The position numbers and the translations under genes were made by a program. This document shows, piece by piece, positions 43,549 through 54,018 of a stretch of DNA of 64,000 nt. Below the pieces are notes generated by a model that saw only the letters and a list, made by a program, of their open reading frames with translations, was not told the origin of the DNA and ran no database searches. Numbering within the stretch: position 1 is the first letter of the stretch; each line of letters starts with the position of its first letter. The stretch comes from Sphingopyxis panaciterrae (GTDB taxonomy: Bacteria > Pseudomonadota > Alphaproteobacteria > Sphingomonadales > Sphingomonadaceae), in NCBI RefSeq assembly GCF_011762125.1, contig NZ_JAASQN010000004.1, positions 1-64,000 of the forward strand. The letters are read 5' to 3'.

Positions 43549-43624
43549 GTCATCCCGGCGAACGCCGGAATCTCACCGGTGCGTATGGATGCTTGGGAGA
43601 GATCCCGGCCTTCGCCGGGATGAC
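43549..43624. repeat. REP-like inverted repeat, family J
   Basis: Arms GTCATCCCGGCGAACGCCGG and CCGGCCTTCGCCGGGATGAC pair with a few mismatches around a central region. Each arm contains CCGGCGAACGCCGG-type self-complementarity. It lies between fabZ and rpmE. Confidence 0.8.
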
Positions 43625-43642
43625 GATGAAGAGAGGTTGTCG

Positions 43643-44122
43643 TCAGTCGCCCGGCGGATCGGCGATCATCGCCGTAAACTGGCATTCGGTCGCCAGTTGG
43701 CCGCCCAGCATCGCCTTGCCTTCGAACTTGCAGATGTTCCGCTTCGCCTGAAGGATGGTGACGTGGAGGTCGAGCAGGACGCCGGGTTCGACGGGCTTGC
43801 GGAACTTCACCCCGTCGATGCCCATGAAATAGACGAGCTTGCCCGAACCGCCGAGCCCGAGCGATTCGACCGCGAGGATACCGCCGGCCTGTGCCAGCGC
43901 CTCGACGATGAGGACGCCGGGCATGATCGGCCGGCCGGGAAAATGGCCCTGAAAGAAGGGCTCGTTCATCGTCACCGCCTTGACCGCGTGGATCGAGGTG
44001 TCTTTCACCATCGATTCCACCCGGTCGACGAGCAGCATCGGATAACGATGCGGCAGCAGCGTCAGGATCCGGCGGATATCCACCGGACCCAACGCGCCCG
44101 CGGCCTTTTCCCCGTCGGTCAT
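43643..44122 (-). CDS. fabZ: 3-hydroxyacyl-ACP dehydratase FabZ
   Basis: The 159-residue hot-dog fold enzyme dehydrates 3-hydroxyacyl-ACP in fatty acid elongation. Catalytic His60 lies in [14 protein letters not shown] and Glu74 in VEALAQAGG. It starts 4 bases after the skp stop, closing the rseP-bamA-skp-fabZ run. In most Gram-negatives lpxD precedes and lpxA follows fabZ; both are absent here. Confidence 0.96.
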   Translation of the reverse strand: MTDGEKAAGALGPVDIRRILTLLPHRYPMLLVDRVESMVKDTSIHAVKAVTMNEPFFQGHFPGRPIMPGVLIVEALAQAGGILAVESLGLGGSGKLVYFMGIDGVKFRKPVEPGVLLDLHVTILQAKRNICKFEGKAMLGGQLATECQFTAMIADPPGD

Positions 44123-44126
44123 CCGA

Positions 44127-44813
44127 TCAGCGGGTTGCCGGCGGGGTGCCCGTCGGCGCCGGCGCGGCGGGCGTACCCTGCGCGGAACGGGCGGCGTCCA
44201 TCAACTGCTGGTTGCGCTGCTGCACGAGCTGGCCCGGCTGATAACCGGCGGGCGCCGCGGTCGACACGCTGGGCAGCAGGCGGTTGAGTTCGGTCACCAC
44301 CGCGTCGGTCACGTCGACATTGTTTTCGCGCGCCAGCACCGCATCGGGGTTGAGCAGCAGATCGACCTTCTTCGCGGTCATCGCCGCCTTGATCGCTTCG
44401 TTCATGCGAACGCTGATCTGGTCTTCGACATAGGCGATGGCGAGGTCGACGGGCGCGCCGATCTTGCCGAGTTCGTCCTGCGCCGACTGGCGCTTGTCCT
44501 GGACCGCCTTGGCGGCCGCCTGCAGCGCAGCCTGGTTCTGCGGGGTCTTCTTCGCCTCTTCATTATATTTGGCGATCAGCACGTTGATTTCGGCCTGCAG
44601 CGTCTGGCCGCGCGACTGCTGCTGGTCGATCTGCGCCTTATAGGTCGTTTCGATCTGCTTCGTGGCAGTCTGGAAAGCGTTCGAACGCGCGGCGGCCGCA
44701 CGGACATCGGCGACGGCAACCGCCTTTGCCTGGGCGAATGCAGGGGCGGCGGCGATGGGCGAAACCGACAGCGTGGCCATCGCCAGCGCCGAAGCGACAA
44801 GGATTTTCTTCAT
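44127..44813 (-). CDS. skp: OmpH/Skp-like periplasmic outer-membrane protein chaperone
   Basis: This 228-residue protein has a clear signal peptide ([20 protein letters not shown], cleavage near AFA-Q) followed by a long helical, Gln/Ala/Lys-rich body typical of Skp tentacles, and a Pro/Ala-rich tail. It should guard unfolded outer-membrane proteins on their way to BamA. It is longer than E. coli Skp (161) because of extra helix and tail. Its ATG overlaps the bamA stop by 1 nt (TGATG). Confidence 0.9.
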   Translation of the reverse strand: MKKILVASALAMATLSVSPIAAAPAFAQAKAVAVADVRAAAARSNAFQTATKQIETTYKAQIDQQQSRGQTLQAEINVLIAKYNEEAKKTPQNQAALQAAAKAVQDKRQSAQDELGKIGAPVDLAIAYVEDQISVRMNEAIKAAMTAKKVDLLLNPDAVLARENNVDVTDAVVTELNRLLPSVSTAAPAGYQPGQLVQQRNQQLMDAARSAQGTPAAPAPTGTPPATR

Positions 44814-47512
44814 CAGAATTGGGTTCCTACGTTGAATGAGAAGCGTTTGGTATCGTCGCCCTCTTCTTTGCGAAGGGCGTAAGCGAAGTCGATCCGGAAA
44901 GGACCAAAGGGCGAGTTCCAGTTGACACCGGCACCGATCGAGACGCGCGGCATCCAGCTGTCGCCGAAATAGCGTTCCTCGAAGGGGCTAAGGGGAGAAA
45001 AATCGGTCGGGCAGACAGTATATTGATTGCTGGTCGGCTGCCCGTCTTGGCCGACGGGACGGGTTGCGAATTGCTGAACGCCCGTCGTTTTATTGCGACA
45101 AAGCGTTTTGATGGAACCCGAACCTTCGACTCCCGGGCGGGTATCGCGAAAATCTTCGAGAACCGTAAGCGTGGGGCGCCTCACGCCGAACACCGAACCA
45201 ACGTCGAGGAACACCGATGGCCGCAGCCCCAGTTCCTTGGCGCCGGTACCAAGCGGAATATCGACCTCGAGCCGGCCCTGATAATAAGCCCGGCCACCCA
45301 GGGCGTCGTCGATCTGCTGCCTGTTGGCCGTGGTGTCGAGAACCGGATTCGCGGGGTCGGTCAGGTCGACGCTCGTATAGCGGATGACGCGCGGGCCGAC
45401 ACCGCGGATGTCGAAACCGCGCATCTGCGGTTCGCCGAGGAAGAAGCGGTCGGTCAGGCGGACCTTGTCGCTCGTCGGCGTCGGACGCCCGCCGAGCGGA
45501 TAGATATAACCGCCCTCGGCCGAGACGTTGAGGATGAAGCGGCTGCCGAGATTGAAGTGCTTCGACGCCGAGGCACGGGTGCGAACATATTTGACGCTGC
45601 CGCCGAGGCCGGCAAAATCCTGGCTGAGCGACAGCGACTGGCCGCGCGTCGGGCGCAGGCGGTTGTCGCGGTCGTCATAGGCGAGTGTGAAGCCGAGCAG
45701 CGACGTCGTCCGCTTGCCGATCGCGTCGCACAGATAGCGGCCGGCGACGAGCGGATCGCACTGGTCGCGGAAATAATAGAGATTCTTGTCGAGCGACACA
45801 TCGTCGAAATTCAGGCTGTAACGCGTGAAGAAGGACATGAATTCGGTCAGCGGCACGCCGGCGTTGATCTGGAAACCCGTCGTCGATTGCTCGAACGTCG
45901 TCCGGCGATCGCTACCGATGAAGTTGAACGAGTTCAAATCGCGGCGATAGATGCTGCCGCCGATCGAGATGTTGCGGTCGAACAGATAGGGCTCGGTAAA
46001 GCCCAGTTCGACCGATTTCGAATAGCTCGAATAATTGACCGACGCCTGCAATTGCTGGCCGAGGCCGCGGAAGTTGCGCTGGCGGATCGATCCCTGGAGC
46101 AGGAAATTCTCGATCGACGAGAAACCGGCCGACAGCGACAGTTCACCGGTCGGCTTTTCCTGAACATTGGTTTCCAGCACGATACGGTCGGGCGCGCTGC
46201 CTTCCTTGCGCTCGATCTCCAGATTCTCCTGGAAATAGCCGAGGCTGTTGATGCGGTTCTCGGTGCGCTTGATCCCGAAGCTGTTGAAGGCGTCGCCTTC
46301 ATTGAGACGGAATTCGCGGCGCACGACCTTGTCATGCGTCAGCGTGTTGCCGTTGACGTCGATGCGCTCGACGTAGGTACGCGGGCTTTCGGCGACGTTG
46401 AAGGTAATCCCCATCGTGCGCGTTTCGGGGTCGCGGCGGAATTCGGGGCTGATGTCGGCAAAGGCGTAACCGAACAGGCCGGCGGTCTCGCTCAGGCTTT
46501 CGACCGTGTCCTCGACCAGCTTGGCGTCGTACCAGTCGTCCTTCTTCATCGGCAACAGCGTCTTCAGCGTTTCCGGCCGGAAGTCGCGGATTTCGCTCTT
46601 CACGTCGACGTCGCCGAACTTGTAGCGTTCGCCCTCCTCGACGACGTAAGTGATGATGAAGTCCTGCTTGTTGCTCGTCAGCTCGGCGACCGCCGAAATC
46701 ACGCGGAAATCGGCATAGCCGTTCTGCAGGTAGAACAGGCGCAGCTTCTGCTGGTCGTAGGCCAGACGGTCGGGATCGTAGCTGGTATTCGACGACAGCA
46801 TCGTCAGCAGGCCCGATTGCTTCGTCGCCATCTCGTCCTTGAGATCGCCGTCGCTGAACTTCTCGTTGCCGATGATGTTGATCTGGCGGACCTTCGATTT
46901 CGGCCCTTCGTTGATTTCGAACACGACGTCGACGCGGTTCTGGTCGAGCGACACCATCTTCGGCTCGACCGTCGCCGCGAAACGGCCTTGGCGCTTGTAG
47001 AGTTCGATGATGCGCGCAACGTCGGCGCGGACTTTCGACCTGGTGAAGATCTGGCGCGGCGACAGTTTGATCTCGGGACGGATCTTGTCCTCTTTCAGCC
47101 GCTTGTTGCCCTCCAGGATCACGCGGTTGATCACCGGGTTTTCGGTGACCTGGATCGTCAGCGCACCGGCATTGTCGGTGATCTGGAAATCCTTGAACAA
47201 TTCGGTGGCGGCGAGATCCTTCAGCGCCTGGTCGAGCGTCGCGCGATCATAGGGCTGCCCGACGCGCAGGCGGAGGTAGGACAGGATCGTCTGCGCCTCG
47301 AGCCGCTGGTTGCCGGCCACGGTGATCGACTGCACGGTCGTCGCCGATGGTGCGGCCTCGGGCGCCGGGGGTGCCGGGACGGTCGGCGCCGCGACCGGCG
47401 GAGCGGCTTCCTGCGCCATGAGCGGCGCGACGGGTGCCAGCATCGTTCCTGCCATGAGGAGTGCCGACAGCTGCATCCGCGCCGAAGTTTTGAGTGAGGC
47501 CACGCTGTTCAT
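44813..47512 (-). CDS. bamA: Outer-membrane protein assembly factor BamA
   Basis: The 899-residue Omp85 protein has a signal peptide (MQLSALLMAGTMLAPVAPLMA region), an Ala/Pro-rich linker, POTRA domains (first at QSITVAGNQRLEAQTILSYL) and a C-terminal 16-strand barrel ending in FNVGTQF. The barrel contains the lid-lock motif VRLTDRFFLGEPQMRGFD. It is larger than E. coli BamA (810), partly through insertions in barrel loops, some with cysteine pairs (DQCDPLVAGRYLCD). The ATG at 47512 is preferred to a TTG at 47530. Confidence 0.96.
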   Translation of the reverse strand: MNSVASLKTSARMQLSALLMAGTMLAPVAPLMAQEAAPPVAAPTVPAPPAPEAAPSATTVQSITVAGNQRLEAQTILSYLRLRVGQPYDRATLDQALKDLAATELFKDFQITDNAGALTIQVTENPVINRVILEGNKRLKEDKIRPEIKLSPRQIFTRSKVRADVARIIELYKRQGRFAATVEPKMVSLDQNRVDVVFEINEGPKSKVRQINIIGNEKFSDGDLKDEMATKQSGLLTMLSSNTSYDPDRLAYDQQKLRLFYLQNGYADFRVISAVAELTSNKQDFIITYVVEEGERYKFGDVDVKSEIRDFRPETLKTLLPMKKDDWYDAKLVEDTVESLSETAGLFGYAFADISPEFRRDPETRTMGITFNVAESPRTYVERIDVNGNTLTHDKVVRREFRLNEGDAFNSFGIKRTENRINSLGYFQENLEIERKEGSAPDRIVLETNVQEKPTGELSLSAGFSSIENFLLQGSIRQRNFRGLGQQLQASVNYSSYSKSVELGFTEPYLFDRNISIGGSIYRRDLNSFNFIGSDRRTTFEQSTTGFQINAGVPLTEFMSFFTRYSLNFDDVSLDKNLYYFRDQCDPLVAGRYLCDAIGKRTTSLLGFTLAYDDRDNRLRPTRGQSLSLSQDFAGLGGSVKYVRTRASASKHFNLGSRFILNVSAEGGYIYPLGGRPTPTSDKVRLTDRFFLGEPQMRGFDIRGVGPRVIRYTSVDLTDPANPVLDTTANRQQIDDALGGRAYYQGRLEVDIPLGTGAKELGLRPSVFLDVGSVFGVRRPTLTVLEDFRDTRPGVEGSGSIKTLCRNKTTGVQQFATRPVGQDGQPTSNQYTVCPTDFSPLSPFEERYFGDSWMPRVSIGAGVNWNSPFGPFRIDFAYALRKEEGDDTKRFSFNVGTQF

Positions 47513-47584
47513 CCCGCAAAAATAACTCAAAAGCGGCGAGCCCCCTTTTTCGGCGGTTCGCGCGCACTCCCTGCCCCAGTCCGG

Positions 47585-48718
47585 CTATCCAATCAAGCGG
47601 GCGATCCGATCCCACAGGCCGAATGAGCCCAAATCATTGAAAGTCACGACCAGCATCAGCGTCACGACCGCCGCAAAGCCGAATCGAAACGCCCATTCCT
47701 GCACTTTCGCCGGTGCAGGACGCCGCCTGATCGCCTCATATCCGTAAAAAAGCAAATGACCGCCATCGAGCATGGGCAATGGCAACAGGTTGATGAACCC
47801 CAGATTGATGGAGATCAGCGCGATCAGGAAGATCAGCGACGCGATTCCCAGGCTGGCCGCCTCGCCCGACACCTTGGCAATGTTGAGCGGACCGCTGAGA
47901 TCCTTCACCGAGCGGTTGCCGGTCAGCAGCTGGACGAGCACCTCCCCCGTCTGCCGGATGATCTGCGCGGTTTGTTTCAGACCCACCAGCGGCGCCTCGG
48001 CCAGCGAGGCCCGTTCGAACACCACCTCGCCCGCCGCAATGCCGATGACGCCGCGCTCGAAGCTGTTGCCGAACCGGTCCTTTTCCTTCACCAGCCGGGG
48101 GGTGAGGCGCAGCGTCTCTTCGGCCCCGCCCCGCGCGATCCGCACCTCGACCGCTTCGCCCGGACGATGGCCGATGGCCATCGGGATATCGGTGAAGACG
48201 TCGACGGTGCGGCCGTCGATCGAAACGATGCGATCGCCCGCGCGGATACCCGCGGCGTCCGCTGCCGATCCTGCCATCACCGAACCCGCAACGGGGGGCG
48301 TCGTCGGCGTACCCGCGATCCAGGCAAAGCCGGCGAGGATCAGGATCGCGAACAGGAAATTGGTCACCGGTCCCGCAACGACGATCAAGGCGCGCTTCCA
48401 CACCGGCTGGGCGGGAAAGCTGTGCGAGCGTTCGGCGTCGGGCAGTTGCTGCCAGCCGGCGTCGGGCTGGCTGACCGCATCGCGATCGCCCGCGAACTGG
48501 ACATAACCGCCGAGCGGCAGCCAGCCGACCTTCCATTCGGTGCCGCGCTTGTCGGTCCAGCCCAGAATCTTGCGGCCGAACCCGATCGAGAAGGTATCCG
48601 CCTTCACCCCGCACCAGCGGCCGACGATATAATGACCATATTCGTGCACGAACACGAGCGGGCCGAGCACGAGCAGGAAAGCGAGGATGGTGAAGGGGAT
48701 ACCGGGGGCTTCAAGCAT
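47585..48718 (-). CDS. rseP: Site-2 intramembrane protease RseP
   Basis: This 377-residue membrane zinc protease has HEYGH at 25-29, a PDZ domain (AAGIRAGDRIVSIDGRTVDV) and the second metal motif LPLPMLDGGHLL. It would cleave an anti-sigma factor in envelope stress signalling and remnant signal peptides. The ATG at 48718 lies within the end of dxr (8-nt overlap). The gene is followed 72 bases on by bamA. Confidence 0.95.
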   Translation of the reverse strand: MLEAPGIPFTILAFLLVLGPLVFVHEYGHYIVGRWCGVKADTFSIGFGRKILGWTDKRGTEWKVGWLPLGGYVQFAGDRDAVSQPDAGWQQLPDAERSHSFPAQPVWKRALIVVAGPVTNFLFAILILAGFAWIAGTPTTPPVAGSVMAGSAADAAGIRAGDRIVSIDGRTVDVFTDIPMAIGHRPGEAVEVRIARGGAEETLRLTPRLVKEKDRFGNSFERGVIGIAAGEVVFERASLAEAPLVGLKQTAQIIRQTGEVLVQLLTGNRSVKDLSGPLNIAKVSGEAASLGIASLIFLIALISINLGFINLLPLPMLDGGHLLFYGYEAIRRRPAPAKVQEWAFRFGFAAVVTLMLVVTFNDLGSFGLWDRIARLIG

Positions 48719-49874
48719 GTTCACATTGGTCCACAAAATATCGGGCAGCCGCCCGCGATGCGGCATCGACGCTGAATATGTCGTGAAGCGATGTCGGCGC
48801 GGCCGGCGCCGCGGCATCGATCACCCGGCGCACCGTATCGACGATCGCCGGAAAGGAAATGCGCCCCGCCAGGAACGCGGCGACCGCCACCTCGTTCGCG
48901 GCGTTGAGCTGCGCCGGCCGCGCGCCGCCCTCCGCAATCGCGGCGCGGCACAGCGCCGTCGCGGGAAAACGCACCTCGTCGGGCGCCTCGAAATCGAGCC
49001 GCGCTATCGTCGCGAGGTCGAGCGGCGCGCACGGCGTCGCCATCCGCTGCGGCCAGGCAAGCGCGCTCGCGATCGGGATCCGCATGTCGGGCGAGCCGAG
49101 CTGCGCGAGCGTCGAGCAGTCGATATATTCGACGAGGCTGTGGATCACCGACTGCGGGTGGACCAGAATCTCGATCCGCTCGAGCCCGACGGGAAAAAGA
49201 TGATGCGCCTCGATGAGTTCGAGGCCCTTGTTCATCATCGTCGCCGAATCGACGCTGATCTTGGCGCCCATCGACCAATTGGGGTGCGCGACGGCCTCGC
49301 TCGGCGTTACCCGCGCCATGTCGGCGGCGCTCATCGTCCGGAACGGCCCGCCGCTCGCGGTCAGGATGATCCGCCGCACCTGCTCGATTCGTCCGCCCGC
49401 GAGGCACTGGAAAATCGCATTATGCTCGCTGTCGACCGGGAGCAGCGTCGAACCCGACGTCCGCGCCGCGGCGGTCATCAGTTCGCCGGCGGAAACCAGC
49501 GCTTCCTTGTTCGCCAGCGCGACGTCGGTGCCGCTTTCGATCGCCGCCATCGTCGGCGCCAGACCGGCGCAGCCGACGATCGCGGCCATCACCAGGTCGG
49601 CGGGCCGCCGCGCCGCCTCGACCAGCGCATCGGCACCGGCGGCGGCTTCGATGTCCGTCCCCGCCAGCGCCTCGGCAAGCTCGCCGTGCCGCGCCTCGTC
49701 GGCGATCACCGCGATATCGGGGCGAAATTCCCGTGCCAGCTTCGCCAGTTCGGTAACATCGCTATTCGCGGTCAGCACCCCGACGCGCCATGCCTCGCCG
49801 TCGCGGCGGATGAGATCGAGGGTCGATTGCCCGACCGATCCCGTGGCCCCGAACAGCGAGAGGCAGCGCGTCAT
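48711..49874 (-). CDS. dxr: 1-deoxy-D-xylulose-5-phosphate reductoisomerase
   Basis: The 387-residue enzyme makes 2-C-methyl-D-erythritol 4-phosphate with NADPH, the committed step of the MEP isoprenoid pathway. Visible are the NADPH loop FGATGSVGQST, ALANKEALVSAGE, the metal site PVDSEHNAIFQCL and WSMGAKISVDSATMMNKGLE. Its ATG at 49874 overlaps the cdsA stop as ATGA; the upstream frame lies inside cdsA and is shadow. Confidence 0.97.
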   Translation of the reverse strand: MTRCLSLFGATGSVGQSTLDLIRRDGEAWRVGVLTANSDVTELAKLAREFRPDIAVIADEARHGELAEALAGTDIEAAAGADALVEAARRPADLVMAAIVGCAGLAPTMAAIESGTDVALANKEALVSAGELMTAAARTSGSTLLPVDSEHNAIFQCLAGGRIEQVRRIILTASGGPFRTMSAADMARVTPSEAVAHPNWSMGAKISVDSATMMNKGLELIEAHHLFPVGLERIEILVHPQSVIHSLVEYIDCSTLAQLGSPDMRIPIASALAWPQRMATPCAPLDLATIARLDFEAPDEVRFPATALCRAAIAEGGARPAQLNAANEVAVAAFLAGRISFPAIVDTVRRVIDAAAPAAPTSLHDIFSVDAASRAAARYFVDQCEHA

Positions 49875-50548
49875 GCGGCCGCCCGCACGGCGATCTGCCC
49901 CGCAAAAGCGAGGATGCCGAGGATCAGCGCCACCGGCAGCAGCCCGTCGACACGGTCGAACAGGCCGCCGTGGCCCGGGATCAGCTTGCCCGAATCCTTG
50001 ACGCCGGCACGGCGCTTCATCCAGCTTTGCGCCAGATCGCCAAGCTGCGCGAACAATCCCATGAACAGGCCAATCCACAGCGGAACGCCGATGATGCCGC
50101 CGCGGTCGCCGATCGTCGCGCTGGCGACAAGCGCCGCGATCATCCCGCCGATCAGGCCCGACCAGGTTTTCGACGGGCTGATTTTCGGCGCGAGCCGCGC
50201 GCCGCCAAAGGCCCGCCCGGCGAAATAGGCGCCGATGTCGGTCGCCCACACCATGCCGAACACCCACAGCGCCGCGGTGACGCCCAGATGATCGCGAATG
50301 AACCACAGCCCCGCCATCGCACCGGCGACGAGCAGCGGGCCGAGCAGCATCAGCGCATTTTTCGCACCACTGCCCAGTTGCATCGCGCGCACCAGCGCAA
50401 GCCATTCGACCAGCACGAGCGCACCGCCGACAAGCAGCAGAAAGCCGAAGACGATGCCGCCGAACCAGAGCGCCGCACCCGCAATCGCAAACAGGACGAT
50501 CGCCGATCCGGCGCGCACCCACAGGTCCGACTTTACCGCTGTCGCCAT
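49871..50548 (-). CDS. cdsA: Phosphatidate cytidylyltransferase CdsA
   Basis: This 225-residue membrane protein converts phosphatidate and CTP to CDP-diacylglycerol, the precursor for the pssA product. It has several hydrophobic helices and the signature APKISPSKTWSGLIGG followed by GDLAQSWMKRRAGVKDSG and GHGGLFDRVDGLL. It is shorter than E. coli CdsA (285), with fewer N-terminal helices. It starts 4 bases after the uppS stop. Confidence 0.95.
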   Translation of the reverse strand: MATAVKSDLWVRAGSAIVLFAIAGAALWFGGIVFGFLLLVGGALVLVEWLALVRAMQLGSGAKNALMLLGPLLVAGAMAGLWFIRDHLGVTAALWVFGMVWATDIGAYFAGRAFGGARLAPKISPSKTWSGLIGGMIAALVASATIGDRGGIIGVPLWIGLFMGLFAQLGDLAQSWMKRRAGVKDSGKLIPGHGGLFDRVDGLLPVALILGILAFAGQIAVRAAA

Positions 50549-50552
50549 ATCC

Positions 50553-51239
50553 CTAAAGCCCCCCGTAGCGGCGCTCGCGCCGCGCAAAATGATCGAGCGC
50601 CGCCGCCAGGTCGGCGGGCTTGAAATCCGGCCATAGCCGATCAGTGAAATAAAGTTCGGCATAGGCCGACTGCCACAGCAGGAAATTCGACAAGCGGACC
50701 TCGCCCGAGGTGCGGATGAGCAGGTCGAGCGGCGGCATGTCGGCGGTGTCGAGATGGGCCTCGATCGCCTCCGCCGTGATCGCGCCGGTTGCCGCGGCTG
50801 CGGTCGCCGCGCGCACCAGTTCGTCCTGTGCGCCATAGTTGAGTGCGACCGCCAGCGTGGTGCGCTTGTTCCCCGACGTACGGTCGAGCGCGTTCTCGAT
50901 CAGCGCGACGACGTCGGGGGCGAGCGCGCGCCAGTTGCCGATCACCTTCAGCTTGACGTCGTTCGCGGCGAATTCGTCGAGATCGGACAGGATGAAACGC
51001 TTCATCAGCCCCATCAGGTCGCTGACTTCTTCTTCGGGGCGCTTCCAGTTTTCCGACGAAAAGGCATAGAGTGTCAGCACCTCAAGCCCCAGGTCGCCGG
51101 CGGCGCGCACGATCGTGCGTACCGCCTCGACGCCGGCGCGATGACCCGCGACGCGCGGCAGGAAGCGCTTCTTTGCCCAGCGGCCATTGCCATCCATGAT
51201 GATGGCGACATGGCGGGCGCCGTGATCGGGAACCGACAT
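50553..51239 (-). CDS. uppS: Isoprenyl (undecaprenyl) diphosphate synthase UppS
   Basis: The 228-residue cis-prenyltransferase makes the C55 lipid carrier for peptidoglycan and exopolysaccharide. The catalytic Asp16 is in [13 protein letters not shown], with [34 protein letters not shown] and LWPDF following. The ATG at 51239 is preferred to a TTG 12 bases upstream. It lies after a REP-like repeat that separates it from frr. Confidence 0.96.
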   Translation of the reverse strand: MSVPDHGARHVAIIMDGNGRWAKKRFLPRVAGHRAGVEAVRTIVRAAGDLGLEVLTLYAFSSENWKRPEEEVSDLMGLMKRFILSDLDEFAANDVKLKVIGNWRALAPDVVALIENALDRTSGNKRTTLAVALNYGAQDELVRAATAAAATGAITAEAIEAHLDTADMPPLDLLIRTSGEVRLSNFLLWQSAYAELYFTDRLWPDFKPADLAAALDHFARRERRYGGL

Positions 51240-51255
51240 CGGCGAACTCAAAAAT

Positions 51256-51375
51256 CCGTTCGTCCTGAGCTTGTCGAAGCATCTCCTGAGCGGCTGCCGC
51301 AGGCAGGCAGCCGAAGGAGGCCGTTCTTTCTTGCGAAAGAGAAGGACGGGGCTTCGACAGGCTCAGCCCGAACGG
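51256..51375. repeat. REP-like compound inverted repeat, family I
   Basis: Outer arms CCGTTCGTCCTGAGCTTGTC and its near complement (CAGGCTCAGCCCGAACGG) enclose a second inverted motif (GGCTGCCGCAGGCAGGCAGCC). The outer arms share CTGAGC-x2-GTCGAAG with the element at 39914-40005. It lies between frr and uppS. Confidence 0.75.
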
Positions 51376-51399
51376 CTGAAAAGACGGTGCAAAAACGCA

Positions 51400-51954
51400 C
51401 TAGCCCAGGATTTCCTTTTCCTTGCTCGCCGCAGCACTATCGATCTCGGCGATCGTCGCGTCGGTCAGCTTCTGCACCTCAGCTTCGTGGCGCTTGCGCT
51501 CGTCCTCGCTGATTTCCTTCTTGTTTTCGTCGGCCTTCAGATTGTCCATGCCGTCGCGGCGGACGTTGCGGACCGCGATACGCGACGCCTCGGCATATTT
51601 GCCGGCGAGTTTCGACAATTCCTTGCGGCGTTCCTGCGTCATTTCGGGGATCGGCAGACGCAGCGTCTGGCCATCGACGATCGGGTTGAGGCCGAGGCCC
51701 GCCGAACGGATCGCCTTGTCGACCGGGCCGACATTCGACTTGTCCCAGACCTGCACCGACAGCATGCGCGGTTCGGGGGCGCTGACCGATGCCACCTGGT
51801 TGAGCGGCATATGGCTGCCATAGACCTCGACCGTCACCGGATCGAGCAGCGCGGTGTGCGCGCGGCCGGTACGCAGGCCCGCAAGATCGCTCTTCAGCGA
51901 TTCGACCGCGCCGTGCATGCGGCGCTCGAGGTCGGCCTTGTCATATTTCGCCAT
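51400..51954 (-). CDS. frr: Ribosome recycling factor
   Basis: This 184-residue protein splits post-termination ribosomes together with EF-G. It starts [19 protein letters not shown] and contains [20 protein letters not shown], the family signature [20 protein letters not shown] and the C-terminal helix bundle. Length is standard. It follows pyrH by 51 bases in the translation/envelope gene run. Confidence 0.97.
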   Translation of the reverse strand: MAKYDKADLERRMHGAVESLKSDLAGLRTGRAHTALLDPVTVEVYGSHMPLNQVASVSAPEPRMLSVQVWDKSNVGPVDKAIRSAGLGLNPIVDGQTLRLPIPEMTQERRKELSKLAGKYAEASRIAVRNVRRDGMDNLKADENKKEISEDERKRHEAEVQKLTDATIAEIDSAAASKEKEILG

Positions 51955-52005
51955 CGTCTTTTCCTCTCTTGTTTCGCTTCAGGCGGCATCGCCGACATAT
52001 ATTCC

Positions 52006-52728
52006 TTAATCGGCATCGCCGACGATGGTCGAAACGCCCTCGCCTGCCAGCACGCGCGCCAGATTGCCCGCTTCGCGGATATTGAACACGACGATCGGGA
52101 TGTGATTGTCGCGGCACAGCGCCACCGCGCTCGCATCCATCACCTTCAGATTATCCGCCAGCACGCGGTCATAGCTCAGCGTGTCATAGCGGACGGCGCT
52201 CGCATCCTTCTTCGGATCGGCGTTATAGACGCCGTCGACGCTCGTCCCCTTGAGCAGCGCATCGCACTTCATCTCGGCGGCGCGGAGCGCGGCGCCGCTG
52301 TCGGTCGTGAAATAGGGGGCGCCAACGCCCGCGGCGAAGATCACGACGCGGCCCTTTTCCATATGGCGTTCGGCGCGGCGGCGGATCACCGGCTCGCACA
52401 CCTTGTCCATCTCGATCGCCGACTGGACGCGCGTTTCGACGCCGAGTTGCTCGAGCGCATTCTGCATCGCGAGCGCGTTCATGACCGTAGCGAGCATGCC
52501 CATATAATCGGCCTGCGCGCGGTCCATGCCCTTGGCGGCGCCCGCCATGCCGCGGAAGATGTTGCCGCCGCCGATGACGAGGCAGATTTCGAGACCGCTG
52601 TCCTTCGCTTCCTTGACCTCGGCCGCCATGCTCGCGACCGTTTCGGGATCGATGCCGAAGGGGCTGGGGCCCATCAGCGCCTCACCCGACAGTTTCAGCA
52701 GGATGCGTTTCAGGCCGGGCAATGCCAT
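52006..52728 (-). CDS. pyrH: UMP kinase
   Basis: The 240-residue amino acid kinase-fold enzyme phosphorylates UMP. Motifs are [23 protein letters not shown], and [20 protein letters not shown] followed by [12 protein letters not shown]. It lies between tsf and frr, the usual order in bacteria. A REP-like repeat separates it from tsf. Confidence 0.97.
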   Translation of the reverse strand: MALPGLKRILLKLSGEALMGPSPFGIDPETVASMAAEVKEAKDSGLEICLVIGGGNIFRGMAGAAKGMDRAQADYMGMLATVMNALAMQNALEQLGVETRVQSAIEMDKVCEPVIRRRAERHMEKGRVVIFAAGVGAPYFTTDSGAALRAAEMKCDALLKGTSVDGVYNADPKKDASAVRYDTLSYDRVLADNLKVMDASAVALCRDNHIPIVVFNIREAGNLARVLAGEGVSTIVGDAD

Positions 52729-52839
52729 GATCGGGGGAACCTCTTGCTATTCTATATATGCGAATGGCGCGCACCCTAGTCAGAGTACGCGCCATTGCCA
52801 AGCGGACTGCCGCGCCCGATCAGAGCCGATCTCTCTTTC

Positions 52840-52911
52840 GTCATGCCGAACTTGATCCGGCATCCCGCTTTGTGACGTCGATAGCGGGACCCGGATCAAG
52901 TCCGGGGTGAC
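52840..52911. repeat. REP-like inverted repeat, family C variant
   Basis: Arms GTCATGCCGAACTTGATCCG and CGGATCAAGTCCGGGGTGAC pair imperfectly around a 13-base centre (TTTGTGACGTCGAT region). It is related to the elements at 29104-29194 and 55064-55155 through the shared CTTGATCCGG core, but has a shorter centre. It sits between tsf and pyrH. Confidence 0.78.
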
Positions 52912-52956
52912 GAAAGCGGAAAAAGACGCTTGCCGGAGCAGCAGCCCCAATTCTTC

Positions 52957-53883
52957 TTAAACGCCGGCGGCCGCCGCGACTTCCGCCGCGAAGTCGCTTT
53001 CTTCCTTCTCGATGCCTTCGCCGAGCTGGAAGCGGACGAAGCCCTTGAGCGTGATCGTCGCGCCGACATCCTTGCCGGCAGCGGCGACGACTTCGGCGAC
53101 CGGGGTCTTGCCGTCCATGACGAAAAGCTGCGAGAGAAGCGCATTTTCCTTGCGATACTTCGCGATCGAACCGTCGACCATCTTGGCGACGATATCGGCG
53201 GGCTTGCCCGACTGTGCGGCCTTTTCCTCGGCGATCGCGCGTTCGCGCGCGACGAGGTCGGCGTCGAGATCGTCGCCGTTCAGCGCCAGCGGGAAAGCGG
53301 CGGCGACATGCATCGCAAGCTGCTTGCCAAGCGGTTCGAGAACGTCCGCACCGGCGGTCGATTCAAGCGCGATCAGCACGCCGATCTTGCCCATGCCCAG
53401 CGCAACGGCGTTGTGGACATAACCCGCCACGACGCCCGAGCCGACCGACAGAACGGCGGCGCGGCGCAGCGACTGGTTCTCACCGATCGTCGCGATATTG
53501 CTGGTCAGCTTTTCGGCGACGGTGCCGCCGGTCGGATAAGCAGCGGCGCCAAGCGCTTCAGCGTCGGTGATGTTACCGGCGAGCGCGACCTGCGTCACTT
53601 CGCGGACGAATTCCTGGAACTGCTCGTTCTTGCCGACGAAGTCGGTTTCGCTGTTCACTTCGACCAGCGCACCCTTGGTGCCGTCGGTGGCAAAGCCGAC
53701 GAGACCTTCGGCGGCGACGCGGCCGGCCTTCTTGGCGGCGGCGGCAAGGCCCTTGGTGCGCAGCCAATCGATCGACGCTTCGACGTCGCCATTGTTTTCG
53801 GCGAGCGCCTTCTTGCAATCCATCATGCCGGCGCCCGTGCGGTCGCGCAGTTCCTTGACGAGAGCGGCCGTAATTTCAGCCAT
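52957..53883 (-). CDS. tsf: Translation elongation factor Ts
   Basis: This 308-residue protein is the nucleotide exchange factor for EF-Tu. The N-terminal motif [16 protein letters not shown] and the core [11 protein letters not shown] are clear. Length is typical of alphaproteobacteria. It follows rpsB by 135 bases, the conserved rpsB-tsf pair, and has an AAAGGAAG ribosome site. Confidence 0.97.
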   Translation of the reverse strand: MAEITAALVKELRDRTGAGMMDCKKALAENNGDVEASIDWLRTKGLAAAAKKAGRVAAEGLVGFATDGTKGALVEVNSETDFVGKNEQFQEFVREVTQVALAGNITDAEALGAAAYPTGGTVAEKLTSNIATIGENQSLRRAAVLSVGSGVVAGYVHNAVALGMGKIGVLIALESTAGADVLEPLGKQLAMHVAAAFPLALNGDDLDADLVARERAIAEEKAAQSGKPADIVAKMVDGSIAKYRKENALLSQLFVMDGKTPVAEVVAAAGKDVGATITLKGFVRFQLGEGIEKEESDFAAEVAAAAGV

Positions 53884-54018
53884 GAAATCTTCCTTTCAAA
53901 AGGGGCGGGCCCGCTTGGCCCGCGTGACGCCCGCGCGCATGGCGGGGCGATAAGTCAAAACCATGACGGGGACGGCGCGGTGCCCGAAGCAACGCGCCGT
54001 CCCGCCATGTCAGCGCGC

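Noticed and set aside
45023..47497. 824-codon plus-strand open frame opposite bamA
   Set aside because: bamA is certain from its POTRA and barrel motifs; the antisense frame is compositionally biased.
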